The position numbers and the translations under genes are program-made. Source: Acinetobacter sp. BY419 (GTDB taxonomy: Bacteria; Pseudomonadota; Gammaproteobacteria; Pseudomonadales; Moraxellaceae). From it: DNA of 43,725 bases. Each line of letters begins with the position of its first letter. Position 1 is the stretch's first letter. Positions 34,523-42,733 of the stretch are shown here, piece by piece. The DNA is taken from assembly GCF_019038395.1 (NCBI RefSeq), contig NZ_JAGFXZ010000026.1:1-43725 (forward strand). Reading direction: 5' to 3'. Below the pieces are notes generated by a model that was not told the origin of the DNA, did no database searches, and saw nothing but the letters and a program-made list of their open reading frames with translations.

Positions 34523-35233
34523 ATGTTGCTGAAAGCCGCCACTATTGCCCTGATTCCTGCACTCGTTATTCAGGGGAATCGTGTCAAGAAAAATACCTTA
34601 AAACTTCCAGAACCTGCAGGTGCACGTGAAGGAAAAACCGGAACAGGCAAAAAATTGTCTCTGCTCATCTTGGGAGACTCAGCGGCGGTTGGCGTAGGAG
34701 TAGAGCATCAGGATGATGCCTTACTGGGTGCAGTTCTGCGTGAGTTGAAAAATGAATTTGAAATTGAATGGAAATTACAGGCAAAAACAGGCGATACCAC
34801 CTCAAAAGTGATTCGTACTTTGGATCAGGTAGAAGTACAGCACTATGATGTGGTCGTCACTTCAGTGGGTGTGAATGATGTAACCAAACTGATGTCTGCC
34901 GAGATCTGGATTCAGAAACAGGAACAACTTTATAGTAAAATCCAGCAGAAATTTAATCCTAAACTGATTATTGCTGCCGGTGTTCCGCCAATGAATATGT
35001 TCCCGGCACTGCCTAATCCTTTAGCCTGGTTATTTGGTCAATACGCCAAGCATATGAATCTGCAACTGGAAAAATTTGTAAATCAGCAAGCAAATATGCA
35101 ATGGATTGAATACGATATTGAAAAATATCGTGCCATGAATTTACACATGGCTGCAGATGGTTTTCATCCGAGTAAGGAAGTTTATACACTTTGGGGACAA
35201 GAAGTGGCTGGCAAGATTCGGAAGACCTTCTAA
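34523..35233 (+). CDS. SGNH/GDSL hydrolase family protein
   Basis: A 236-residue esterase-like protein. Block I LILGDSAAVGVGVEH holds the catalytic Ser (about residues 49-63). Block III VTSVGVNDVTKLMS has the Gly-x-Asn-Asp, and the C-terminal DGFHPSKEVY (about residues 212-221) supplies Asp and His. The N-terminus has a short hydrophobic stretch (LLKAATIALIPALVIQG) followed by a basic segment, which could be a signal anchor. The natural ester substrate is unknown. It is followed 32 bp later by a DNA glycosylase-like gene on the same strand, probably co-transcribed. Confidence 0.85.
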   Translation: MLLKAATIALIPALVIQGNRVKKNTLKLPEPAGAREGKTGTGKKLSLLILGDSAAVGVGVEHQDDALLGAVLRELKNEFEIEWKLQAKTGDTTSKVIRTLDQVEVQHYDVVVTSVGVNDVTKLMSAEIWIQKQEQLYSKIQQKFNPKLIIAAGVPPMNMFPALPNPLAWLFGQYAKHMNLQLEKFVNQQANMQWIEYDIEKYRAMNLHMAADGFHPSKEVYTLWGQEVAGKIRKTF

Positions 35234-35265
35234 AATAGTTGAAATCTCTCCATTTAGTTGATCAT

Positions 35266-35850
35266 ATGTCTGATATTGAAACCCATCCATTACCGCCATT
35301 TCTACCGCCTAATGCGAAATTGCTGATGTTGGGCAGCTTCCCGCCACCTGCCACACGCTGGAAAATGAATTTTTACTATCCAAACTATCAAAATGATATG
35401 TGGCGGATTTTTGGACTGATTTTCTTTAAAAATAAAGATTACTTTTTAGATTTGCCCAATAAAAAGTTTAAGGAAAACTTAATCCGGGAATTTTTGACAG
35501 AAACGGGGATTGCAATTTTTGACAGTGGCTATCAGATCCGGCGTTTAAAAGACAATGCTTCCGATAAATTTCTGGAAATTGTGGTGCCGACCAATATACA
35601 GCAACTGCTCAGCCAAATGCCGCAGTGTAATCATATTATGACCACTGGAGACAAAGCCACAGATACCATGATGCTGTCCATGCCTGAAGGTACGGTCAAA
35701 CCGAGTATTGGCCATCCGAGCCAAGCTTATTTTGCCGGGCGTGATCTTTATTTATATCGTATGCCTTCTTCTTCGCGGGCATATGCGCTTTCTCTGGAGA
35801 AAAAAGCTGAAAGTTACCGAACGATGTTTGAGCATGTCGGTCTGATTTAA
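35266..35850 (+). CDS. Uracil-DNA glycosylase superfamily protein
   Basis: A 194-residue protein resembling the hypoxanthine/mismatch-type uracil-DNA glycosylase group. The glycosylase motif 1 appears as LMLGSFPPPATRWKMNFYYP (GSFPP, Phe-Tyr-Tyr-Pro) and continues NDMWRIFGLIF; motif 2 may be SIGHPSQAYF (about residues 146-155), where His-Pro-Ser is usual. It would remove deaminated or mispaired bases and start base excision repair. The start is ATG 35266; a TTG at 35239 in frame has no ribosome site. It follows the SGNH hydrolase gene by 32 bp. The exact base specificity is not determined. Confidence 0.75.
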   Translation: MSDIETHPLPPFLPPNAKLLMLGSFPPPATRWKMNFYYPNYQNDMWRIFGLIFFKNKDYFLDLPNKKFKENLIREFLTETGIAIFDSGYQIRRLKDNASDKFLEIVVPTNIQQLLSQMPQCNHIMTTGDKATDTMMLSMPEGTVKPSIGHPSQAYFAGRDLYLYRMPSSSRAYALSLEKKAESYRTMFEHVGLI

Positions 35851-35921
35851 TACGTGATTTAATATTCAAATGAAAAATGGTTAAATAGATTTAAAAGTTT
35901 ACATAAGAAACAAACTTACTA

Positions 35922-36422
35922 TTAGTAATTTAGGTTTTTATTTACTCCCATATTGGGATATTCAACCCAACGATAGCTATTAATTTGAATTTCCCGGACA
36001 TGATGAAAGCTGGACCAGATTAACTGACTGCCTTTAGTCCATTTTAAGACTCGAATACGTGATTCTACCTGCTGTATTTCCTCAGGCGTGGCTGAACGTA
36101 AAGGGCCAATTTCTGCATATAAGCGTACCCCAGGATAATGTTTGAATTTTCCTTTAAGCAGTGCATTCAACCAAAACAGTTTGCTACTATTCACGGCCTG
36201 TATACAGGCCAGTGGCTGATGCTGTAAATTTTCACTGAAAGTCGTGGAATAAGTATCAAAGAAGAAACCCCTGCGGGTCTTTTGATTTAGAAATACCGTT
36301 CCAATCGGGGTAATACTAGGAACACCTTTGGAGTTGACCGTTGCAATAGAGCAATGCATGGCAGTTCGCTGTGCATCGGCAACTACCTGGCGAATCTGTT
36401 GCCATTCAACATCAGAAATCAT
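35922..36422 (-). CDS. Pyridoxamine 5'-phosphate oxidase-like FMN-binding family protein
   Basis: A 166-residue split-barrel protein of the PPOX-like family. It has AMHCSIATVNSKGVPSITPI (strand 1-2, about residues 21-40), GTVFLNQKTRRGFFFDT, and FSENLQHQPLACIQAV, which form the flavin or cofactor pocket in relatives. A C-terminal basic stretch (SRIRVLKWTKGSQLIW) is unusual. Relatives bind FMN, F420 or haem and often have unknown substrates. Monocistronic and convergent with the DNA glycosylase gene. Start ATG 36422; no better alternative seen. Confidence 0.78.
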   Translation of the reverse strand: MISDVEWQQIRQVVADAQRTAMHCSIATVNSKGVPSITPIGTVFLNQKTRRGFFFDTYSTTFSENLQHQPLACIQAVNSSKLFWLNALLKGKFKHYPGVRLYAEIGPLRSATPEEIQQVESRIRVLKWTKGSQLIWSSFHHVREIQINSYRWVEYPNMGVNKNLNY

Positions 36423-36537
36423 GTCTTGATTCTCTTATTATTTTTTATAAAGCTTATAGCAACTTTGTCCACACAGCATTGCCTGAAAAAAACTGGAACT
36501 AGGGCACTTTAACCAATCAAAATACTATTCAGATGAT

Positions 36538-36562
36538 AAAAGAGAGCCACCTGGGCTCTTTT
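36538..36562 (-). terminator. Terminator of the gene at 36583-37020
   Basis: AGAGCC (36543-36548) pairs with GGCTCT (36554-36559) and on the minus strand is followed by CTTTTATC, 20 bp beyond the stop of the minus-strand gene. Confidence 0.75.
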
Positions 36563-36582
36563 GAAAATGGGAAATTCCACGA

Positions 36583-37020
36583 CTAACCATCGTATTCGAC
36601 ATAATCCCACAAGTTTAACCGTGCTTTAATTTCCTGCCGGATCTCCTGCAACATCGGCAATAAAGTGCCATCAACCCATAAGCTCAGTGCTTGTGCAGAG
36701 AGCATTAGCTGCTGTTCATCGACCAGTCGTGCACCTTTTAGCATAATGCCGGTCTCATCAGTTGCTTCAGTTTCTACCCCTTTAAATAAAACCTGCAGGT
36801 CATAACCACTATCCTGAATCAGCCATTCCAGCTCGATCTGAATATTTTCACTGGATTTCAAAACAACTTGACCTGCAATAGTATCGGATTCAGACAAACA
36901 ATCATGTTCAACTCGAATTTTGGCCAAATACCATTCTTGCTGAGATAAATCATGGAGTGTTTTTACAGGCGTTAGAATATCGCTGAATTTAAATTGACGG
37001 CTTAAATCAAAAAATTGCAT
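36583..37020 (-). CDS. Hypothetical protein, 145 residues
   Basis: A 145-residue acidic cytosolic protein: no signal, no membrane segment. It begins MQFFDLSRQFKFSDI, has a beta-rich centre (DTIAGQVVLKSSENIQIELE and LEWLIQDSGYDLQVLFKG) and ends in an amphipathic helix (LLPMLQEIRQEIKARLNLWD) that could support oligomers. I recognise no domain; it is probably Acinetobacter-restricted. It has its own terminator at 36538-36562 and lies after the phospholipase D-like gene with a 168-bp gap, so co-transcription is unlikely. Confidence 0.65.
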   Translation of the reverse strand: MQFFDLSRQFKFSDILTPVKTLHDLSQQEWYLAKIRVEHDCLSESDTIAGQVVLKSSENIQIELEWLIQDSGYDLQVLFKGVETEATDETGIMLKGARLVDEQQLMLSAQALSLWVDGTLLPMLQEIRQEIKARLNLWDYVEYDG

Positions 37021-37188
37021 GAGAGTGGAGGGCGAACAATCGCAAAATACGAGAAAAGTGTAATTCTAATGTAAGCACAACCGACTGTAAAAGCATTTAA
37101 ACCATGATCGAGCCAGATAACTTGAAGCTGCCATTCTCGGAAAATCGATTCTTGTATGGAATGTAATTTTAAAGCCATTCCAATGTCA

Positions 37189-38745
37189 TTACATTAGCCA
37201 TTCGCCTGGGAATTTTGTCACCATATTCATCATAAAGCGCTGGAATTTTGTCGTATCTGGATCATGTGAATATGTAATAGTACGGCCATTTTTTTGATGT
37301 TCTAGCCAAATGATTTCATCTTTTTCATTCAGCTTGAGCTGATAAGCCACGCGCGGTAAATACTGATCCATCGCATTGGTAATTTCCTTCTGGAAATCTT
37401 CCGATTTAACGACCAGACCGACTTCGGTATTCAAAAAGGCTGAACGCGGATCAAAATTGAAGGAGCCAATAAAGACCATGCCATCCAGATCAAAAAACTT
37501 GGCATGCAAACTGGAACTATTTTTATTTTTTGCTGGAATAATATTCCCGGTCATGACTTCATACCAGGTCCGCTCTGGCCGGACAATATAGGGTTTAAAC
37601 TCCCATAACTCGATACCATTTTTTAATAATTGCTGACGGTACTGCTGATAGTAAGCATGTACTACAGCCACATCATTGGCCTGAAAAGAATTGGTCAGGA
37701 TTCTGATTTTCACGCCCTGTTGAGCGCGACGAGTTAAATAGTCAGTTCCTTCTTGTGTAGGAATAAAATAAGAGGACACCAGATCCAGGTTTTTTTTCGG
37801 TTCCCCCATCAATTCAAGCATATGGGTATAAATGTAATCGCCATTTTTTGCATGGGGACGTGCTTTAGCGGGAGTATCCGCGACGAAATAAGCAGGTGCC
37901 CAGTGCAGCGGCTGTTTTCTTAAACGCTGTTCGATCTGTTTTTCGGCAATGTTTACCCGACGTTTTAATTCGCGTGCATCTACATGTTCACGTTTAAATT
38001 CGCCTCTAAGTTTTTTAAGCATTTCCATATTGCCAGTATCATTTAGCACCTGCTGAAGAGTATAACTAAGGTCATCATTCCAGAAGCGGATAAAGGTCTG
38101 ATTAGCTTTTACTACAGTTTTACCTGTAAAAAATATATCAACATCAGTAAATTGAAAATTGTCACTTGCATCAAAGTACTCACTGCTGATATTACGCCCC
38201 CCGGTCACGGCTGCGGTTCCGTCAGCAATGATCAGCTTATTATGCATGCGATGATTAACCTGTTTCATCCGGAAACCATAATCAAGTGCACGCAATTTAC
38301 GGAATTTATAAGGATTAAAAAGTCTTATCTGAATATTGGGATGCTGGCTGAGAGCCAGCAATTTATCATCCAGCTGCGTACCATTCTGATCATCAATCTG
38401 CACCCGTACCTTGACCCCACGATCCGCAGCTTTTAACAGTTGGGCCAACATCATGTGGCCGATATAATCATCTTTCCAGATATAATATTGCAGATCGAGA
38501 TGGTGTTGGGCCTTATTAATCAGGTACAGGCGTGCCGCCATGCTCATAAAGCCGTCATACAAGGGTAAAAAAGCAGTTTTCCCTTCATGAATCTGCTGTT
38601 TAGAAAATTGACCCTCAATCCATTGTGCAGATTGAGCTGGAGTAATCTCTGCGTCTTTAGCAGTGTTGGGCGCCAGTTCGCAGCCAGAAATCATGAGGGT
38701 TAAAGTAAAAACGCTTAAACAGATAAACGGTGAAGGTTTAGTCAT
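37189..38745 (-). CDS. Phospholipase D family lipoprotein, ClsC-like cardiolipin synthase
   Basis: A 518-residue phospholipase D superfamily protein. The N-terminus is a lipoprotein signal with lipobox ISGC (CLSVFTLTLMISGCELAP, Cys about residue 22), so it is anchored to a membrane on the periplasmic side. Two HKD motifs, HNKLIIADGTAAVTGGRNIS (about residues 168-187) and SLHAKFFDLDGMVFIGSFNF (about residues 410-429), form the active site, and a Arg/Lys-rich linker (about residues 255-280) lies between. ClsC-type enzymes make cardiolipin from phosphatidylglycerol and phosphatidylethanolamine; the assignment is by architecture. ClsC is usually found with ymdB, which is absent here. Divergent from frmA with a 121-bp spacer. 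Confidence 0.85.
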   Translation of the reverse strand: MTKPSPFICLSVFTLTLMISGCELAPNTAKDAEITPAQSAQWIEGQFSKQQIHEGKTAFLPLYDGFMSMAARLYLINKAQHHLDLQYYIWKDDYIGHMMLAQLLKAADRGVKVRVQIDDQNGTQLDDKLLALSQHPNIQIRLFNPYKFRKLRALDYGFRMKQVNHRMHNKLIIADGTAAVTGGRNISSEYFDASDNFQFTDVDIFFTGKTVVKANQTFIRFWNDDLSYTLQQVLNDTGNMEMLKKLRGEFKREHVDARELKRRVNIAEKQIEQRLRKQPLHWAPAYFVADTPAKARPHAKNGDYIYTHMLELMGEPKKNLDLVSSYFIPTQEGTDYLTRRAQQGVKIRILTNSFQANDVAVVHAYYQQYRQQLLKNGIELWEFKPYIVRPERTWYEVMTGNIIPAKNKNSSSLHAKFFDLDGMVFIGSFNFDPRSAFLNTEVGLVVKSEDFQKEITNAMDQYLPRVAYQLKLNEKDEIIWLEHQKNGRTITYSHDPDTTKFQRFMMNMVTKFPGEWLM

Positions 38746-38860
38746 TGATCTTCCATTGATTATAGGATTTTTTATTCCTTAACTCTCGATGTTAATAGTT
38801 GAATCTCCGAATAGAAAGAGGTTACTGTTAGTCATCTGTAAACCAGCAAAAAAAGGATAG

Positions 38861-39979
<1,119 letters not shown>

Positions 39980-40003
39980 ATTATTTGTGTAGTTTAAAGT
40001 AGA

Positions 40004-40030
40004 AAAAGACCGGTTTAATACCGGTCTTTT
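40004..40030. terminator. Terminator after frmA
   Basis: AAAAGACCGGT (40004-40014) pairs with ACCGGTCTTTT (40020-40030) and is followed by TTT, 24 bp past the stop. Confidence 0.93.
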
Positions 40031-40146
40031 TTATGCGGATTTCACTTGATTCAGGATACATTAGTGCATTAAAGCCTCACACAGACTCACCTAAAGAGCA
40101 CAAGCAAACTAATGTTATTACATTCCAGATGCTTATATTAAATAGG

Positions 40147-40162
40147 ACGTATAGATATACGT
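40147..40162. promoter_or_regulatory. Palindrome upstream of the glycine-zipper gene
   Basis: ACGTATA-GA-TATACGT is a perfect 7-bp inverted repeat with a 2-bp centre, 35 bp before the start codon. It fits an operator or promoter element. Confidence 0.45.
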
Positions 40163-40197
40163 GATTAAAACCATTTTAAAAAATAAGGATAAATTTT

Positions 40198-40728
40198 ATG
40201 TCGAATGATAATTTTGATCGTGATGTTATTAAGAACTCTCCAGAAGATGTCCGCGATGATTTAAATGCAGATCCGATTACTGGCGAGCCTGGCGCACATC
40301 CTGTAGGTACAGGATTGGGTGCAGCTGGTGGTGCAGCTGCAGGTGTAGCAATTGGTGCAGCAGGTGGTCCTGTAGGGGCTGCTGTGGGCGGTATTGTGGG
40401 TGCAGTTGTTGGTGGTCTGGCAGGTAAAGGTATAGGCGAAGCTGTAAATCCAACTGAAGAGCAGGCTTACTGGCGTGATAATTCGATCAATACGCCATAT
40501 TACTCAGATGCCCGTACTACATATAGCGATCTGGATTATGACCGTGATTATGATACGGCTTATCGGGTCGGTTATGAAAACCGTGGCAGCTATGATGCCC
40601 ATACGCGTTTTGAAGATGTGGAACCTGATCTGAAAGTGAAATGGGAACAAGTAAAAGGTCAATCGCGTTTAAACTGGGAACAGGCTAAATTTGCAGTACG
40701 TGATGCCTGGAATCGTGTTTCACGTTAA
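40198..40728 (+). CDS. Glycine-zipper domain protein
   Basis: A 176-residue protein. An acidic N-terminus (about residues 1-37) precedes a Gly/Ala-rich glycine zipper (about residues 38-85, with GTGLGAAGGAAAGVAIGAAG and GGIVGAVVGGLAGKG), which may insert in membranes or self-associate. A Tyr/Asp-rich region follows (YSDLDYDRDYDTAYRVGYE, about residues 108-126), then a charged C-terminus (VKWEQVKGQSRLNWEQAKF) like the CsbD/YjbJ-type stress repeat. No signal peptide, so likely cytosolic or peripheral. Possible general-stress or desiccation role, by analogy only. ATG 40198 has AAGGAT upstream; the palindrome at 40147-40162 may control it. Terminated at 40763-40795. Confidence 0.8.
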   Translation: MSNDNFDRDVIKNSPEDVRDDLNADPITGEPGAHPVGTGLGAAGGAAAGVAIGAAGGPVGAAVGGIVGAVVGGLAGKGIGEAVNPTEEQAYWRDNSINTPYYSDARTTYSDLDYDRDYDTAYRVGYENRGSYDAHTRFEDVEPDLKVKWEQVKGQSRLNWEQAKFAVRDAWNRVSR

Positions 40729-40762
40729 TTATTCATCTTCAGATAAAAAATGAAGTTTCGTG

Positions 40763-40795
40763 GGCAAAACCTGCAACATATCTGCGGGTTTTGCC
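40763..40795 (+). terminator. Terminator after the glycine-zipper gene
   Basis: GGCAAAACC (40763-40771) pairs with GGTTTTGCC (40787-40795), 34 bp after the stop; TTTTATTG follows. Confidence 0.85.
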
Positions 40796-40871
40796 ACTTT
40801 TATTGAGATATTTCTCTGTCTGATGATTCATAAATAAAAGTAGAAAAGTTAATAAATATTTTTTTATACTT

Positions 40872-40901
40872 AATGCTTGTCAAATGCTTGTCAAATGCTT
40901 A
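40872..40901 (+). repeat. 11-bp direct repeat, 2.7 copies, in the DAHP synthase 2 promoter
   Basis: AATGCTTGTCA at 40872-40882 and again at 40883-40893, then AATGCTTA at 40894-40901. The spacing equals one helical turn. The repeats overlap the -35 element of the promoter proposed at 40888-40916. Confidence 0.7.
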
Positions 40902-40916
40902 CAGAGCGCGTATTTT
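40888..40916 (+). promoter_or_regulatory. Candidate promoter of the attenuator-aroG2 transcript
   Basis: TTGTCA (-35, 40888-40893) and TATTTT (-10, 40911-40916) have a 17-bp spacer. Transcription would start near 40923, about 26 nt before the first leader ATG. Confidence 0.5.
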
Positions 40917-40948
40917 AATTTTAGATTCACATTTATGAAAGACATAAC

Positions 40949-41005
40949 ATGTTAAAGCAACCTATGATTTCAAACGCATATTTTTATTTCTGGCAGTTTA
41001 GCTAA
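40949..41005 (+). CDS. Aromatic-rich leader peptide 1 of the attenuator
   Basis: An 18-codon ORF, MLKQPMISNAYFYFWQFS, starting at ATG 40949 and stopping at 41003-41005. Seven consecutive codons (TAT TTT TAT TTC TGG CAG TTT) hold Tyr, Phe, Tyr, Phe, Trp and Phe, so one in each of the last positions is aromatic. It is immediately followed by mutually exclusive hairpins and a terminator, the pheA/trp-type design. The ribosome site (GAAAGA, 40938-40943) is weak. Only a ribosome-stalling role is expected of the peptide. Supported by layout, not homology. Confidence 0.72.
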   Translation: MLKQPMISNAYFYFWQFS

Positions 41006-41082
41006 TTGCCTGAATGCGTTTGGGCAATGAAAAGGTTGCCCACCAGTTTATACCTGATCGGCAACCCTGATCAGGTTTTTTT
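40972..41082 (+). promoter_or_regulatory. Transcription attenuator upstream of DAHP synthase 2
   Basis: Five stems can be drawn. A: 40972-40978 with 41015-41021 (7 bp, around the aromatic codons). A': ATTGCC 41005-41010 with GGCAAT 41023-41028. B: TGGGCAA 41021-41027 with TTGCCCA 41036-41042. C: GGTTGCC 41034-41040 with GGCAACC 41060-41066. D: ACCTGATC 41052-41059 with GATCAGGT 41069-41076, then seven T (41076-41082), the intrinsic terminator. A' and B share bases, B and C share bases, and C blocks D. Ribosome stalled on aromatic codons opens A and allows A', which leaves C and read-through. A ribosome reaching the stop masks A', so B and D form and transcription stops. Confidence 0.78.
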
Positions 41083-41120
41083 ATGCCTTTAATTTTTTTA
41101 CAATATTTTTGGAGACAGCC

Positions 41121-41225
41121 ATGACAAACTTTAATTATTCATACTTTAACAACTTTTATTGGTCTTATTTTAGTCAGCTAATGACACTCACAACACCTTC
41201 GATTAGACCCATAACGCTCAAATAA
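41121..41225 (+). CDS. Aromatic-rich leader peptide 2 (or small protein)
   Basis: A 34-codon ORF beginning MTNFNYSYFNNFYWSYF, with five Phe, four Tyr and one Trp in 17 residues; it ends TTPSIRPITLK. ATG 41121 has a good ribosome site, GGAGA, at 41111-41115. It lies after the attenuator terminator and 36 bp before DAHP synthase 2, so it is transcribed only if the terminator is read through. AT-rich sequence favours TTT and TAT codons, but the density and the clear ribosome site are notable. It may couple ribosome stalling to the hairpin at 41232-41248. Alternatively it is a small protein of its own. Confidence 0.6.
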   Translation: MTNFNYSYFNNFYWSYFSQLMTLTTPSIRPITLK

Positions 41226-41231
41226 AAGTTT

Positions 41232-41248
41232 GGACTGATTTTCAGTCC
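41232..41248 (+). promoter_or_regulatory. Hairpin between leader 2 and the DAHP synthase 2 ribosome site
   Basis: GGACTGA (41232-41238) pairs with TCAGTCC (41242-41248), with a three-base loop. No T run follows, so it is not a terminator. The AGGAT ribosome site starts 2 nt later (41250) and a ribosome pausing at the leader 2 stop (41223-41225) would cover part of the stem. Confidence 0.55.
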
Positions 41249-41261
41249 CAGGATTAAAGTC

Positions 41262-42314
41262 ATGAATATCCCTACTAATACATCACAACAACATCATGCT
41301 GAAAGCATTTTAGTTTTACCGCAGCAGCTTAAGCAGCAATTGTCACTGTCTCCGCAATGTGCCAATCAAGTCGCTGAACATCGTCAAACCATTCAAAATA
41401 TACTAGAAGGCAAGGATCATCGTTTGATGGTGATTACAGGCCCATGTTCCATTCATGAGGAAGCTTCCGCGCTAGAATATGCAGAAAAATTAAAACAACT
41501 ACAAGCTCAGGTTTCTGATCAGATTTTTCTGGTCATGCGTGCTTATATCGAAAAACCACGCACTACAGTGGGCTGGAAAGGTTTCCTTTACGATCCAAAT
41601 CTGGACGGTTCGTCGAATATGCAATTGGGATTGGAAAAATCCCGTGACTTATACCTGAAAATTATTGCAATGGGGCTGCCGATTGCCTCTGAAATCCTCA
41701 GCCCGATGGCCACCGCTTATTTCGATGATCTGCTGGCTTGGGGGGCGATTGGGGCTCGTACCAGCGAATCACAGATTCACCGTGAAATTTCAAGTCATAT
41801 GCCATACAGCATTGGCTTCAAAAATGGCACTGACGGTTCTATCCAGATTGCATTGGATGCAATTCAGTCTGCCTCTCATTCACATCAATTCCTGGGAATG
41901 AGTCAGTCAGGTTTGCCATGTATTTTACATTCTCAAGGTAATCCTAAAGCACATTTGATTTTACGTGGCTCGAATAGTGGACCTAATTACCAACTGGCTG
42001 AAATCGAGAGAATCCGGACTAAACATCAGAAGGAATTGCCAGCATTAGTGATTGACTGTAGTCATGGCAACAGCTCGAAAAATCCGATGTTGCAACCTGA
42101 AGTACTGGAACAGATCGTGGCACAACGCTTACAAACCAAGGTTCGCGGTGTAATGCTAGAAAGTCATCTGGTTGATGGGAATCAGAAAATTTCTGAAGAG
42201 ATGGTTTATGGTCAGTCAGTCACTGACGGATGTCTAGGTTGGACAAAAACCGAAAAACTGTTGTTAAATATGACTGATTCCCTACGACTTGAAGGTTTGA
42301 AGCGTAGCGCTTAA
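41262..42314 (+). CDS. 3-deoxy-7-phosphoheptulonate synthase, class I (copy 2)
   Basis: A second class I DAHP synthase, 350 residues, with VITGPCSIHEEASALEYAEKL, YIEKPRTTVGWKGFLYDP, AIGARTSESQIHREISS, FKNGTDGSIQIAL, VIDCSHGNSSKNP and YGQSVTDGCLGW. It is clearly divergent from copy 1 at 13631-14743 but has the full set of active-site motifs. Paralogues of this class are usually inhibited by different aromatic amino acids; which one applies is not readable here. ATG 41262 follows AGGATTAAAGTC. It is the only gene downstream of the attenuator and leader peptides, so its transcription should rise when charged aromatic tRNA is scarce. Confidence 0.95.
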   Translation: MNIPTNTSQQHHAESILVLPQQLKQQLSLSPQCANQVAEHRQTIQNILEGKDHRLMVITGPCSIHEEASALEYAEKLKQLQAQVSDQIFLVMRAYIEKPRTTVGWKGFLYDPNLDGSSNMQLGLEKSRDLYLKIIAMGLPIASEILSPMATAYFDDLLAWGAIGARTSESQIHREISSHMPYSIGFKNGTDGSIQIALDAIQSASHSHQFLGMSQSGLPCILHSQGNPKAHLILRGSNSGPNYQLAEIERIRTKHQKELPALVIDCSHGNSSKNPMLQPEVLEQIVAQRLQTKVRGVMLESHLVDGNQKISEEMVYGQSVTDGCLGWTKTEKLLLNMTDSLRLEGLKRSA

Positions 42315-42326
42315 AACTGAAGGTCA

Positions 42327-42355
42327 TGTCTTTCCCCAATGACTTGGGAAAGACA
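42327..42355 (+). terminator. Hairpin after DAHP synthase 2 without T tract
   Basis: TGTCTTTCCC (42327-42336) pairs with GGGAAAGACA (42346-42355). It is 13 bp after the stop but lacks a U tract, so it may stabilise the mRNA end or help a Rho-type stop. Confidence 0.5.
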
Positions 42356-42484
42356 GAAGAAGTTAATCAGCACATACACCTTGATGTTTAAAATGGCTCA
42401 TTAAAGAGTTTAAAAATAAAGATGATGAATAGATACCAAGGTCGAGATTAAGGTGTGCCAAAGTGTATAAAATAGCCTAAATTT

Positions 42485-42505
42485 TATCCCCAGAAATTGG
42501 GGATA
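42485..42505. repeat. Inverted repeat / hairpin
   Basis: TATCCCCA (42485-42492) pairs with TGGGGATA (42498-42505) over a GAAAT loop. Function unknown. Confidence 0.5.
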
Positions 42506-42695
42506 GTTTCCGAGCCCAGATCCTTGTGAATTGGGCACAGGTTGCCATTTTGACCGCTTTTTAACCGGTTTTACTGGCGAAATGCTACAGATTTGCTTAA
42601 AAACTCACCAACTTATTACAAGAGCCGATTTTTGTGCATTTTATAATCAGTGTTAGGTTTTTAAGTTATTGATATTTAAATTAATATACAAGTGT

Positions 42696-42723
42696 ACTTC
42701 GTATAATGCCCATTATATTAAAT
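42696..42723 (+). mobile_element. Xer recombination site (pdif-like), XerC to XerD orientation
   Basis: Three parts: XerC-type arm ACTTCGTATAA (42696-42706), 6-bp centre TGCCCA, XerD-type arm TTATATTAAAT (42713-42723). The 11-6-11 layout and TTCGTATAA / TTAT-TTAA cores match Acinetobacter pdif sites. The XerD arm has A where G is usual (TTATGTTAA). It stands 10 bp from the stop of the lipoprotein gene. The chromosomal dif site is an alternative reading. Confidence 0.72.
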
Positions 42724-42733
42724 GAGAATAAAT

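Larger units (their letters stand above)
42315..42695. other. Intergenic region between DAHP synthase 2 and the Xer module
   Basis: 381 bp. Two perfect hairpins lie at 42327-42355 and 42485-42505; no ORF or RNA gene recognised. The sequence changes from housekeeping to mobile context at the Xer site at 42696. Confidence 0.5.

Noticed and set aside
40872..40901. CRISPR-like or VNTR array
   Set aside because: Only 2.7 copies of 11 bp with no spacers; it is better read as promoter-associated direct repeats.
41083..41124. Short ORF MPLIFLQYFWRQP overlapping the start of leader 2
   Set aside because: Its only possible ribosome site is the 3' arm of the terminator stem and it is read through the T tract; aromatic codons there are expected from T-rich sequence.
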